Source of the DNA: Arthrobacter saudimassiliensis
GTDB lineage: Bacteria > Actinomycetota > Actinomycetes > Actinomycetales > Micrococcaceae
Direction: 5' to 3'
Length of the DNA: 64,000 nt
Assembly: GCA_900016675.1 (NCBI GenBank)
Contig: LN483070.1
Span: 1,426,001-1,490,000 of the forward strand
Below the pieces are notes generated by a model. It was not told the origin of the DNA. It saw nothing but the letters and a program-made list of their open reading frames with translations, and ran no database searches. The position numbers were made by a program, and so were the translations under genes. Below are positions 44,419 to 52,201 of the stretch, piece after piece. Every line of letters starts with the position of its first letter. Position 1 is the stretch's first letter.

Positions 44419-44488
44419 TGTGGCCTCCATCCTGCGTAGGGTATCGGTGCCGGCCCGCGGGGCGTCCCGGCATCCAGTCCGGTTTCAC

Positions 44489-45958
44489 TCAGCCGACCGG
44501 CGCCGGGGCCGCCGCGCGCCCCTCGCTGTCGGTGTCCCCGGCGGTGCCGCTGCGGGCGGCGGCGGCGAGCCGGCTGTAGGCGAGCCCGCTGTCCTTGACG
44601 GTACGGACCTGCGTCTCATAGTCCACGTGCACGATGCCGAACCGCCGGCTGTAGCCCCAGGACCACTCGAAGTTGTCCATCAGCGACCAGACGAAGTAGC
44701 CCCGGACGTCGGCTCCCGCCTCGATGGCCCGTCCCACCGCATCGATATGGTCGAGGATGTAGGCGGTCCGTTCCGGATCATGCACCGCCCCGTCTTCACT
44801 CACAGCGTCCTCATAGGCCGCCCCGTTCTCCGTCACGTACAGCGGAGGCAGCGACGGGTATTCCTCGCCAAGCCGGACCAGGAGCTTCCGCAGCCCGTCC
44901 GGGTTCACTTCCCAGTCCATCGCCGTCCTGGGCAGGCCGCGGCTGGGGAAGGTGATGTGCTCGGCGCCGATCCAGGGCGAGGCCGTCGGGCGACCGGAGC
45001 CGCCGCCGTGCCCGTCGGCGCCGCTGGTGTCCGGGTGGCCGCTGATCTGGTCGTCGTGGTAGTGGTTGACGCCCAGGAAGTCGATGGGCGCGCCGATGAT
45101 CTGCATGTCGCCGGGCTGGATGACCTCGTGCAGGCCGAACGGCTCAAGGTCGTGCAGGGTGTCCTCGGGGTAGGCTCCGCGCAGGATCGGATCGAGGAAG
45201 ATCCGGTTCTGGAGCGAGTCGAAGAGGCGGGCCGCCTCCAGGTCCACCGGGTCCTCGGGATCGCGCGGAATGGAGTTGCTCAGGTTCAGCGTGATGCCGA
45301 CCTGCTCGGCGCCGAGGGCGCGCAGCTCGGTGACGGCCATGCCGTGGGCGAGATGCTGGTGGTGCACGGCGGCGACGGCGGCGCGGGGTTCCTGCCGTCC
45401 CGGGGCGTGCACGCCTGAACCGTAGCCCAGCAGGGAAGAGCAGAAAGGCTCGTTGAAGGTGGTCCAGTGCCGCACCCGGTCGCCCAGGGCGGCGTACACA
45501 TCCTGCGCGTATTCGACGTACCGGTAGGCGGTGTCCCGGCTGGCCCAGCCGCCGGCCTCCTCCACGGCCTGGGGCAGGTCCCAGTGGTACAGGGTCAGCC
45601 AGGGGAGGATTCCGGCGTCGAGCAGTTCGTCAACCAGGCGCGAGTAGAAGTCCAGGCCCTTCGGGTTGACCGGGCCGCCGCCGGGACGGATCCGGGCCCA
45701 GCTGGTGGAGAACCGGTAGGAGTCCAGGCCCAGCTCCTTCATGAGGGCCACGTCCTGGGGCATGCGGTGGTAGTGGTCCGCCGCCGTCGCCAGGGTATCG
45801 CCGTTCATGACGTTGCCGGGCGTGCGGGCGAAGGCGTCCCAGACGGAGTCCTCCTTTCCGTCCTCCCAGGCGGCGCCTTCGACCTGGGCGGCCGCCGTGG
45901 CGGAGCCCCAGATGAAGCCGGCCGGGAAGTTCTTCGTCTCGGGGGTGTTGTTCGTCAT
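44489..45958 (-). CDS. GH1 beta-glucosidase (BglC-like)
   Basis: This 489-aa cytoplasmic family 1 glycosidase would split imported cellobiose or other beta-glucosides to glucose. FPAGFIWGSATAAAQVEG is at 11-28, the acid/base is E170 in TTFNEPFCSSLLGYG, and the nucleophile is E376 in LYVTENGAAYED. The aglycone-site segment GYFVWSLMDNFEWSWGYSRR is near the end. Its ATG shares one base with the stop of the upstream permease gene (TAATG). No signal peptide. Order permease-permease-GH1 matches the streptomycete cebF-cebG-bglC arrangement. Beta-galactosidase or beta-fucosidase side activities are possible. Confidence 0.94.
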   Translation of the reverse strand: MTNNTPETKNFPAGFIWGSATAAAQVEGAAWEDGKEDSVWDAFARTPGNVMNGDTLATAADHYHRMPQDVALMKELGLDSYRFSTSWARIRPGGGPVNPKGLDFYSRLVDELLDAGILPWLTLYHWDLPQAVEEAGGWASRDTAYRYVEYAQDVYAALGDRVRHWTTFNEPFCSSLLGYGSGVHAPGRQEPRAAVAAVHHQHLAHGMAVTELRALGAEQVGITLNLSNSIPRDPEDPVDLEAARLFDSLQNRIFLDPILRGAYPEDTLHDLEPFGLHEVIQPGDMQIIGAPIDFLGVNHYHDDQISGHPDTSGADGHGGGSGRPTASPWIGAEHITFPSRGLPRTAMDWEVNPDGLRKLLVRLGEEYPSLPPLYVTENGAAYEDAVSEDGAVHDPERTAYILDHIDAVGRAIEAGADVRGYFVWSLMDNFEWSWGYSRRFGIVHVDYETQVRTVKDSGLAYSRLAAAARSGTAGDTDSEGRAAAPAPVG

Positions 45959-46872
45959 TAGCCCTTCACTGCTCCCTGCATGATTCCGGATATAAGTTGT
46001 TTGCCTGCCAGCACGAAGAGCACGAGCAGGGGAATGGTGGCCAGGACCGCGCCGGCCAGCACGATGGAGAAGTCCACATAGTGCGAGGACTGCAGCTGGC
46101 TGAGCGCCACCTGGAGGGTTGGGTTGTTCGGCAGCACCAGCAGCGGCCACATGAAGTCCGTCCACGCGGTCATGAACGTGAACAGGCCCAGGATCGCCAT
46201 GGCCGGCCGGGCCGCGGGCAGCGCGACGTGCCGGAACGTGCCGAACATGGTGGCACCGTCCATCCGGGCGGATTCGATCAGCTCATCGGGGATGACGTCC
46301 ACCAGGTACTGCCGCATGAAGAAGACCCCGAAGGCCGTCACGAGGCCGGGCACGATGACCGCGCCCAGCTCGCCCGTCCAGCCGAGCTTCTGCATGACCA
46401 TGAACAGCGGGATGATGCCCAGCTGGGTGGGGATGGCCATGGTGGCGATCACCGCGACCATCAGCACGCCGTTGCCTTTGAAGCGCAGCTTCGCGAAGGC
46501 GTACCCGGCCAGGGTGGAGAAGATGACCACCGAGAGGGTAACGGTGCCGGAGATGATGACGCTGTTGGCCAGCGCCTTCCAGAACGGCACCGAGTCGAAG
46601 ACCTCGGCGGCGTTCTTCCAGAAGTTGCCGCCGGGCCACAGGGGCGGCCAGTCCGACCCCAGCGCGGCGTTGGAACGGCTGGCGATGACGGTGGACCACC
46701 ACAGGGGATAGGCGGAGCCGAAGAGGAAGGCCAGCAGGATCCCGTAGGTGAGGAAGCCCGGCCGGCGGGCCGAGCCGAAGGAACGGCCCCTGCGCCGCTC
46801 GCGGACCGGCTTTCCCGACCCCGAGCCGACACCGGTGCCGGGGACGGCGCGGGCCTTTTGCAGGACAGTCAT
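45958..46872 (-). CDS. Sugar ABC transporter permease (MalG/CebG-like)
   Basis: This 304-aa inner-membrane permease has six predicted helices. The cytoplasmic EAA loop ESARMDGATMFGTFRHVALP contacts the ATPase. FGVFFMRQYLVDVIPDELIE precedes it, as in CUT1 family members. The N-terminus has a basic, Gly-rich extension of about 40 residues. ATG at 46872 overlaps the upstream permease stop by 4 bp (ATGA). No ATP-binding subunit gene is in the operon; like many actinobacterial CUT1 systems it probably uses a shared MsiK-type ATPase encoded elsewhere. Confidence 0.93.
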   Translation of the reverse strand: MTVLQKARAVPGTGVGSGSGKPVRERRRGRSFGSARRPGFLTYGILLAFLFGSAYPLWWSTVIASRSNAALGSDWPPLWPGGNFWKNAAEVFDSVPFWKALANSVIISGTVTLSVVIFSTLAGYAFAKLRFKGNGVLMVAVIATMAIPTQLGIIPLFMVMQKLGWTGELGAVIVPGLVTAFGVFFMRQYLVDVIPDELIESARMDGATMFGTFRHVALPAARPAMAILGLFTFMTAWTDFMWPLLVLPNNPTLQVALSQLQSSHYVDFSIVLAGAVLATIPLLVLFVLAGKQLISGIMQGAVKG

Positions 46873-47855
46873 CGTGGGCTCCTTGCCGGACGGGGTTTCC
46901 TGGAGTCGGTGGTCGCGATCTTCTTGGAAATCAGGAAGTTCACGATTCCCACCAGGATGATGATCAGGAACAGCAGCCAGGCCACCGCAGAGGCCTTGCC
47001 GAAGTTCGACCGCTGGAAGCCCATCTCCCAGAGGAAGAGGACCGTGGTCATGAACTGGCCCTGCGTGCCGCCGGCGTTGGCGGGGTCGAACAGGCGCGGT
47101 TCGGCAAAGATCTGCAGCCCGCCGATGGTGGAGGTGATGACCACGAAGATCATCGTGGGACGGATGCTGGGCAGCGTGATGCTGAAGAAGCGCCGGAAGG
47201 AGCCGGCCCCGTCCAGCGCGGCGGACTCGTACAGGTCGCGGGGCACGGCCTGCATTGCGGCGAGCAGGATCAGGGCGTTGTAGCCGGTCCAGCGCCAGTT
47301 GACCATGGTGGCGATGGCGACATGGCTGGCAAAGGTGTCGTTCAGCCAGCGGACGGGCTCCATGCCGAAGTTGTCCAGGAGGTTGTTGATCAGCCCGTTC
47401 TGCTCGTTGAACATGTTCGTGAAGATGAGGGCGACGGCGACCGGTGTCACCACGTAGGGCAGCAGCACCGACATCCGCCAGAACGTCTTCGCCCGCAGGT
47501 GCTGATCCAGGATCGCGGCGAGGAAAACGGCGACGATCAGCTGGGGGATGGCCGACAGCAGGAAGATCGAGAACGTGTTGAACAGGGAATTCCAGAAGTA
47601 GCTGTCGGCCAGGACCTCGGTGAAGTTCCGTAGGCCGACGAAGTCGCCCTGTCCTTTGAGCAGGTGCCAGTCGTGCAGCGACACCCAGAAGGTGTAAAGG
47701 AGCGGAAACAGTCCGGTGACTGCAAACAGCAGGAAGAACGGGGAGATGTAGAGGTAGGGAGATGCTTTCATGTCCCACCGGGACAGCCGCTGCCGAAAGG
47801 TCGGCGCCTGCTTGACCGGTGGCCGCGGAACGGTTCGGTTCAGTGTTGTCGTCAT
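46869..47855 (-). CDS. Sugar ABC transporter permease (MalF/CebF-like)
   Basis: This 328-aa CUT1 permease has an N-terminal cytoplasmic stretch and six helices (YLYISPFFLLFAVTGLFPLLY first). The EAA-type loop is YESAALDGAGSFRRFFSITL, followed by PSIRPTMIFVVITSTIGGLQ. The segment RLFDPANAGGTQGQFMTTVLF is characteristic of beta-glucoside/cellobiose-type MalF homologues. It lies 65 bp after the substrate-binding protein gene with an intercistronic hairpin between, and overlaps the second permease by 4 bp. Confidence 0.93.
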   Translation of the reverse strand: MTTTLNRTVPRPPVKQAPTFRQRLSRWDMKASPYLYISPFFLLFAVTGLFPLLYTFWVSLHDWHLLKGQGDFVGLRNFTEVLADSYFWNSLFNTFSIFLLSAIPQLIVAVFLAAILDQHLRAKTFWRMSVLLPYVVTPVAVALIFTNMFNEQNGLINNLLDNFGMEPVRWLNDTFASHVAIATMVNWRWTGYNALILLAAMQAVPRDLYESAALDGAGSFRRFFSITLPSIRPTMIFVVITSTIGGLQIFAEPRLFDPANAGGTQGQFMTTVLFLWEMGFQRSNFGKASAVAWLLFLIIILVGIVNFLISKKIATTDSRKPRPARSPR

Positions 47856-47875
47856 GGCAGACTCTTCTGCTCCAG

Positions 47876-47909
47876 GCGGGGGCCTTCGGCCGTGGCCGAA
47901 GGCCCCCGC
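47876..47909 (-). other. Intercistronic hairpin between binding-protein and permease genes
   Basis: A perfect 15-bp stem (arms 47876-47890 and 47895-47909) with a 4-nt loop lies 11 bp after the binding-protein stop. There is no T-run, so it may act as a partial terminator or 3' stabiliser that keeps binding protein in excess over permeases, as known for malE-malF-type operons. Confidence 0.65.
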
Positions 47910-47920
47910 AGCCGGTGCCG

Positions 47921-49234
47921 CTAGTTGTTGATCACCAGGTCGTCGAGGAGCTTGAGTGCCTTGGACCAGGCCTGGTCTGCGTCGGCCGAGCCGGTCTCGA
48001 GATCATCGATGGCCGGACCGAAGACATCCTCCTGGATGACCGAGTCGTCCGGGCCCTTGAACTGGGCCACGACGCCCTCGGCCCGGGTGGCGAGGATTGC
48101 CCCGGTGGGGGCCCCGTTGAACCACTCGTTGGGCGTCGCTTCGCTGGCAAGCTGCTCCTGCGCCTCAAGGGTGCTGGGGAAGTTGCCGGCCGCGGCCGAC
48201 TGCTTGATCTGCTGCTCCGGGGCGGTCAGCCAGGCGGCCAGCTTCGCGGCCTCTTCCTTGTGCTCGGAGGTTTCGGGGACGGACAGGAAGGCCCCGCCCC
48301 AGTTGGAGGCGCCGCCGGGGAAGACGTCGGCGAAGTCCCAGCCGCTGTCGGTGCCGCCGCCGGCGGACTCCACCTTGCCCTGGATGTTGCCGAGCATCCA
48401 GCCGGGGCAGACCATGGTGGCGAAGGAGCCGTCCAGGAAGGCCTGGCCGTTGGCCCAGTCCCATTCCTTCTGGTTCGAGGACAGGCCGTCGTCGATGGCG
48501 CCGGCAAGCTGCTCGAAGCGGGCGGTCATGTCTTCGTTGCCCTCGATGTTGAGCTCGCCGTCCTTGGTGTAATAGCCCTCGTCCATCTGGTTCACCATGG
48601 AGTTCCAGACGAAGCCGGCCTGGTCGAAGAACGGCTTCCCGGTGGCTTCACGGTACTGGTTGCCGACTTCGAAGTAGCGCTCCCAGGTGGCGTCGTCGCC
48701 GCCGAAGAGCTCGGCCACGGCTTCGCGGTCGCTGGGCAGGCCGGCGGCTTCGAAGAGCTTTCCGTTGAAGCACAGGCCCTGCGGGCCGATGTCGGTGCCG
48801 TAGCCGATGACGCGGCCCTCGGGGTCGGTGCCCTGGTCGAACTTCCATTCGAGCCAGTTGTCCTTGATGTCGGCGGCGCCGTAGTCGTTCAGGTCGACGA
48901 ACTTGTCCGAGACCTCCATGATGGCTCCCAGCCAGCCCTCTTCGATGGCGACGACGTCGCTGACGCCGGAGCCCGCCGCCAGCTTCGTGAACAGGTCGGT
49001 CCGCGCGTTGCCGCCGGTGTCGATGTTGCTGTCCTTGATCTTGATGCCGGGGTTGGCCTCTTCGTACTCGTCGTAGAGTTCGTCGTAGCCGAACGTGCCG
49101 AAGGTGGTCACGGTCAGTTCGATGGGGTTGTCGGCGGTGCCGGCTTCGCTGTCGCCGCCGCCGCAGCCGACGGCGAGCAGGGCAATGGCGGCGGCGCCTG
49201 CCACTGCCGCTGCCGGATTTCGGAACTTCTTCAC
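47921..49234 (-). CDS. Extracellular sugar-binding lipoprotein (CebE-like)
   Basis: This 437-aa solute-binding protein has a type II signal peptide. After MKKFRNP come a hydrophobic core and the lipobox LAVGC, with C24 as the lipid-modified residue, then an acidic linker. The mature part is a family 1 sugar-binding fold (LTVTTFGTFGYDELYDEYEE, DIGPQGLCFNGKLFEAAGLP, FATMVCPGWMLGNI). The start GTG at 49234 is 5 nt after AAAGGAG. It is the first gene of the operon, transcribed from a strong promoter flanked by LacI-type operators. Cellobiose or cello-oligosaccharide specificity is inferred from the operon and general resemblance to CebE. Confidence 0.93.
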   Translation of the reverse strand: MKKFRNPAAAVAGAAAIALLAVGCGGGDSEAGTADNPIELTVTTFGTFGYDELYDEYEEANPGIKIKDSNIDTGGNARTDLFTKLAAGSGVSDVVAIEEGWLGAIMEVSDKFVDLNDYGAADIKDNWLEWKFDQGTDPEGRVIGYGTDIGPQGLCFNGKLFEAAGLPSDREAVAELFGGDDATWERYFEVGNQYREATGKPFFDQAGFVWNSMVNQMDEGYYTKDGELNIEGNEDMTARFEQLAGAIDDGLSSNQKEWDWANGQAFLDGSFATMVCPGWMLGNIQGKVESAGGGTDSGWDFADVFPGGASNWGGAFLSVPETSEHKEEAAKLAAWLTAPEQQIKQSAAAGNFPSTLEAQEQLASEATPNEWFNGAPTGAILATRAEGVVAQFKGPDDSVIQEDVFGPAIDDLETGSADADQAWSKALKLLDDLVINN

Positions 49235-49374
49235 GGTCACTCCTTTGTGTGTGGGTCTAGCCGAGGGGTTTCCCGACGCGGGCCGGGCCGGACGCGTGCC
49301 GGGCCGGCCTTGGACGGGACTGGAGCTGTGGGTATCGACAGGGAGCCAGCCCGTACAAAGGAACCGCAGGGGCG

Positions 49375-49388
49375 AGAGAGCGCTCTCT
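49375..49388. promoter_or_regulatory. LacI-type operator O2, AGAGAGCGCTCTCT
   Basis: This perfect 14-bp palindrome lies just downstream of the predicted transcription start (about 49394). Identical to the copy at 49429; the two lie 54 bp apart. Confidence 0.85.
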
Positions 49389-49400
49389 GATCTTGCTGAG

Positions 49401-49429
49401 AGCCTAGGTGTGACACGTCTCACTGTCAA
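49401..49429 (-). promoter_or_regulatory. Promoter of the ceb-like operon
   Basis: The minus-strand TTGACA (49429-49424) and TAGGCT (49406-49401) are separated by 17 bp. It is the best sigma-70-type promoter in the window, placed between two identical operators. Confidence 0.85.
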
Positions 49430-49442
49430 GAGAGCGCTCTCT
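49429..49442. promoter_or_regulatory. LacI-type operator O1, AGAGAGCGCTCTCT
   Basis: This perfect palindrome abuts the -35 box and shares one base with it. A repressor bound here and at O2 would cover the whole promoter. Confidence 0.85.
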
Positions 49443-49521
49443 CGTGTTTCATCCCGCGGCGCGTGCCGCCTTCTGTTGGCAGTGGAGCCTCCGACCCGGA
49501 CCCCGCGGACGGAGCCCGGCT

Positions 49522-50688
49522 CTACCGCCGGGTGCTGACCGTGACCGTGAACTTGGGGTTGCGTGCCGCCTGTCGGGTGGACCCGACCAGCCGGTTCAGG
49601 GCGGGTTTGTAGGCCAGATGGCTGTTCCACACCGCCCAGAGCTCGCCGCCGGGCCGCAGCACCCGCCCGACGTCGGCGAAGAGCTTATGGGCGATGCCCG
49701 CGTGGACGCTGGCCCCGATGTGGAACGGGGGATTGAGGACCACCAGGTCCTGCGAGGCGTCCGGCAGCCAGCTCAGCGCATCGGCACGGCGGATCACGGC
49801 CCGGTCGGCGACCCCGTTGGCCTGGAGCGTCAGGGATGTCGAGGCCGCCGCGGCCTCCGACTGGTCCGAGGCAAGGACCCGCATCCCAGGGCGTGTGAGG
49901 GCCAGGTACGCCGCGATCGCGCCGTTGCCGCAGCCGAGGTCCACCGCCTGGTCCGCGGAGCGGGCCTGGTGGAGGTGGGACAGCAGGAACCGGGTGCCGA
50001 TGTCCAGGCCCGCACCGCCGAACGTCGCACCGCGGGCCCGCAGCTGCAGCGGTGCCTTGAGGCCGACGTCGTGCGCCTCCGCGAGGGGAAAGCGGGTGGC
50101 GGGGCGCCGGTCGGCCGGCAGGGGACCGCTGACGGTGAGGACCCTTGACTTCTGGCGGGCCAGGCCGGCGGAAACCGTCCCGAAGTGCCGCATCAGCACG
50201 GAGTTCATTGCGGTGGTCATGTGCTTGAGGCGGCCTCCGGCGTAGATCGTGACGTCAGGGGCGGCGTGGGCGGCAACCAGCTCGGCGATTTCCTCGAGCG
50301 CGTCCAGGGAGCGGGGCAGCCGCAGCAGCACCAGCCGGGCACCGGCCACCAGGTCCGGGCCCAGCGCGTGGTGGGCATAGGTGTCCGCCAGCTGCAGGGC
50401 TGCGGCGTTGCGGTCCAGGGCGAGTTCGCCGGACAGCGGATCCTGGTGCACCCGCAGTCCGCGCAGCCCCTGGGCGGCGGCACCGAGGGTGAGCGCTCCG
50501 TAGCCGTCGCCGATGACGACGACGTCGCTCCCGCCGTCGGCCTCCGCCGCCGTGGCGCGGCGGGAAAGCCGGTCTGCGGCGGTGTCCAGGAGCAGCCGGT
50601 CGGCGGCGTCGAAGGCCTGCAGGTTCTCCGCCTCCACGTCCGGGGCCCGGCGCAGCGACTCGAAGGGGAAGGAGGGCGCAGGGCTCAC
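49522..50688 (-). CDS. RlmG/RsmC-like rRNA (guanine-N2) methyltransferase
   Basis: This 388-aa class I SAM methyltransferase has the two-domain RsmC/RlmG layout: an N-terminal pseudo-methyltransferase half (about 1-190, VVVIGDGYGALTLGA) and a C-terminal catalytic half. SAM motif I is DLGCGNGAIAAYLA, and the catalytic VVLNPPFHIGA has the NPPF signature of base N-methyltransferases. It probably methylates a guanine of 23S or 16S rRNA; the site is not predictable. GTG at 50688 overlaps the upstream stop (GTGA); an ATG at 50700 is the alternative. It is co-transcribed with the YigZ-type gene. Confidence 0.87.
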   Translation of the reverse strand: MSPAPSFPFESLRRAPDVEAENLQAFDAADRLLLDTAADRLSRRATAAEADGGSDVVVIGDGYGALTLGAAAQGLRGLRVHQDPLSGELALDRNAAALQLADTYAHHALGPDLVAGARLVLLRLPRSLDALEEIAELVAAHAAPDVTIYAGGRLKHMTTAMNSVLMRHFGTVSAGLARQKSRVLTVSGPLPADRRPATRFPLAEAHDVGLKAPLQLRARGATFGGAGLDIGTRFLLSHLHQARSADQAVDLGCGNGAIAAYLALTRPGMRVLASDQSEAAAASTSLTLQANGVADRAVIRRADALSWLPDASQDLVVLNPPFHIGASVHAGIAHKLFADVGRVLRPGGELWAVWNSHLAYKPALNRLVGSTRQAARNPKFTVTVSTRR

Positions 50689-51359
50689 AGGTCGATCCAT
50701 TCGGTGGTCAGCGGTTCGGCTTCGGCTCCGCCGGCGGTCAGGGCGGCGAGCCGGTCCTGGAAGGACCCGGCGGCTCCCGGCAGGTCCGGCAGCGCGACGA
50801 CGATCCTCGCCCCGGCCGACCCGTACTCTGTGCGGGGGACCGCATAACCGGCGGCCCGAAGATCGTTCTCCAGCCGGCCGGCAGCGGCGTGCTCCGCCGG
50901 GACGGCGAACAGGCGCATGCGCTGCCGCCGGATCAGGGCCGCGCTGTCCAGGGCCGAGGACACGGACTCCGAGTAGGCGCGGACCAGCCCGCCGGCGCCG
51001 AGCAGGATGCCGCCGAAGTACCGCACGGTGACGGCGGTGACGTCGCTGAGGTCGGCGGCGCCGTCGAAGGTCTCCCGTTTGGTGAGCGCCTCGAGCATCG
51101 GCAGGCCTGCGGTTCCGGACGGCTCGCCGTCGTCGTTGGAACGCTGAACGCCGCGGTCGGGCCCCAGGACGAACGCGCTGCAGTGGTGGCGGGCGTCGTG
51201 GAACTCCCGGCGCAGCTCGGCGACCAGGGCGCGCGCGTCCTCTTCGGTTTCGGTGCGGCGCAGGACGGTGATGAAGCGTGAGCGCTTGATCTCGAGTTCG
51301 CTGCGGTGTTCGCCTGCGAGGGTGGTGTAGCGCCCCGCCGCCGCGTCGATGTCACTCAC
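50685..51359 (-). CDS. YigZ/IMPACT family protein
   Basis: This 224-aa protein belongs to UPF0029, the YigZ/IMPACT family. Residues about 20-130 are the IMPACT domain with ELEIKRSRFI, HHCSAFVLG, DDGEPSGTAGLPML and VRYFGGILLGAGGLVRAY. A C-terminal ferredoxin-like domain of about 70 residues follows. Eukaryotic IMPACT modulates Gcn2; the bacterial role is unclear. GTG at 51359 is 6 nt after TAGACT with no ribosome site, so leaderless. It overlaps the methyltransferase gene by 4 bp, and the two face coaE across a 89-bp spacer with three direct repeats. Confidence 0.92.
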   Translation of the reverse strand: MSDIDAAAGRYTTLAGEHRSELEIKRSRFITVLRRTETEEDARALVAELRREFHDARHHCSAFVLGPDRGVQRSNDDGEPSGTAGLPMLEALTKRETFDGAADLSDVTAVTVRYFGGILLGAGGLVRAYSESVSSALDSAALIRRQRMRLFAVPAEHAAAGRLENDLRAAGYAVPRTEYGSAGARIVVALPDLPGAAGSFQDRLAALTAGGAEAEPLTTEWIDL

Positions 51360-51365
51360 CCTGCC

Positions 51366-51371
51366 AGTCTA
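51366..51371 (-). promoter_or_regulatory. Leaderless -10 box of the YigZ-type gene
   Basis: Minus-strand TAGACT lies 6 nt before the GTG at 51359. Confidence 0.5.
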
Positions 51372-51389
51372 GTTGCCGGGGGCAGCCCA

Positions 51390-51420
51390 ACGACTCACCA
51401 AACGACTCAGGGACGACTCA
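51390..51420. repeat. Three direct repeats of ACGACTCA
   Basis: Identical 8-bp copies start at 51390, 51402 and 51413, i.e. at 12- and 11-bp intervals, about one helical turn. They lie between two divergent leaderless promoters. No known regulator is recognised. Confidence 0.7.
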
Positions 51421-51435
51421 CGGATGCCTTACACG

Positions 51436-51441
51436 TAGGCT
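51436..51441 (+). promoter_or_regulatory. Leaderless -10 box of coaE
   Basis: TAGGCT ends 7 nt before the ATG at 51449. Confidence 0.5.
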
Positions 51442-51448
51442 GGTGCCC

Positions 51449-52069
51449 ATGTTGAAGGTAGGCCTCACCGGCGGCATCGCGGCCGGCAAATCCCTGGTTG
51501 CCCGGACCCTCGTCGACTGCGGGGCGGTGCTGATCGACGCCGACGCCCTGGCCCGGGAGGTGGTGGCCCCCGGCACCGGGGGACTCGCCGCCGTCGTCGA
51601 CGCGTTCGGTCCCGAGGTGCTCGCCGCCGACGGCAGCCTGGACCGCCCCGCGCTGGCCGCCGTGGTGTTCGGCAGCGATGAGCGGCGCGAGCTGCTCAAC
51701 GGGATCATCCACCCCCTGGTCCGGGCCCGCGCCGCGGAGCTCGCCGCCGAAGTCCCCGCGGACGGGATCCTCGTCCAGGACATCCCGCTGCTGGTGGAGA
51801 CGGGGCAGGCCGGCAGCTTCGATTTCGTGCTGGTGATCGAGGCTCCCGAGGAGGTCCGGCTGATGCGCATGGTGCATGACCGGGGCATGGACTTCGACGC
51901 CGCACGCGCCCGCATCGCCGCCCAGGCGACGGCGGAGCAGCGGGCGGAGGTGGCCGACGTCGTGCTGGAGAACACCGGCACCCCGGAGGAACTGGTGGCT
52001 GCCGTCCGCGACCTGTGGCACACGCGCCTGGTGCCGCTCAACGAGGAACGGCTGCGCTCCGGCGCCTGA
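51449..52069 (+). CDS. coaE: Dephospho-CoA kinase
   Basis: This 206-aa P-loop kinase catalyses the last step of CoA synthesis, phosphorylating the 3'-hydroxyl of dephospho-CoA. Walker A GGIAAGKS is at 8-15, DADALAREVV carries the catalytic Asp region, and the DIPLLVETG and RMVHDRGMDFDAARARI segments match the CoA and lid regions. The length is that of the single-domain enzyme; mycobacterial CoaE carries an extra C-terminal UPF0157 domain that is absent here. ATG at 51449 is leaderless. A hairpin follows, then uvrB. Confidence 0.95.
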   Translation: MLKVGLTGGIAAGKSLVARTLVDCGAVLIDADALAREVVAPGTGGLAAVVDAFGPEVLAADGSLDRPALAAVVFGSDERRELLNGIIHPLVRARAAELAAEVPADGILVQDIPLLVETGQAGSFDFVLVIEAPEEVRLMRMVHDRGMDFDAARARIAAQATAEQRAEVADVVLENTGTPEELVAAVRDLWHTRLVPLNEERLRSGA

Positions 52070-52117
52070 ACCGCGGGGGCGGGCCGGGGCACCTCCGTCT
52101 CCGCCGCCCGCTCCACA

Positions 52118-52151
52118 GCGGGACTGCCCCGGGAATCCGGGGCAGTTCCGC
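52118..52151 (+). terminator. Hairpin downstream of coaE
   Basis: GCGGGACTGCCCCGG pairs with CCGGGGCAGTTCCGC (15 bp, one G-T) around GAAT. There is no T-run; it lies about 50 bp after the coaE stop. Confidence 0.65.
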
Positions 52152-52189
52152 CGTGAGCAATACGGACAGCGGGCGTCCGCATCCCGGAG

Positions 52190-52195
52190 TAGCGT
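52190..52195 (+). promoter_or_regulatory. Leaderless -10 box of uvrB
   Basis: TAGCGT ends 6 nt before the ATG at 52202. No LexA/SOS-type palindrome is seen nearby. Confidence 0.5.
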
Positions 52196-52201
52196 TGAAC
52201 C

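Noticed and set aside
45958-47778. Single 606-codon frame spanning both ABC permeases
   Set aside because: The second half is the real MalG-like permease, while the first half is an out-of-frame reading of the MalF-like gene. Separate starts with ATGA overlap explain the locus.
52070-52201. SOS (LexA) box upstream of uvrB, and similarly for polA
   Set aside because: No GAAC-N4-GTTC-type palindrome was found in either promoter region.
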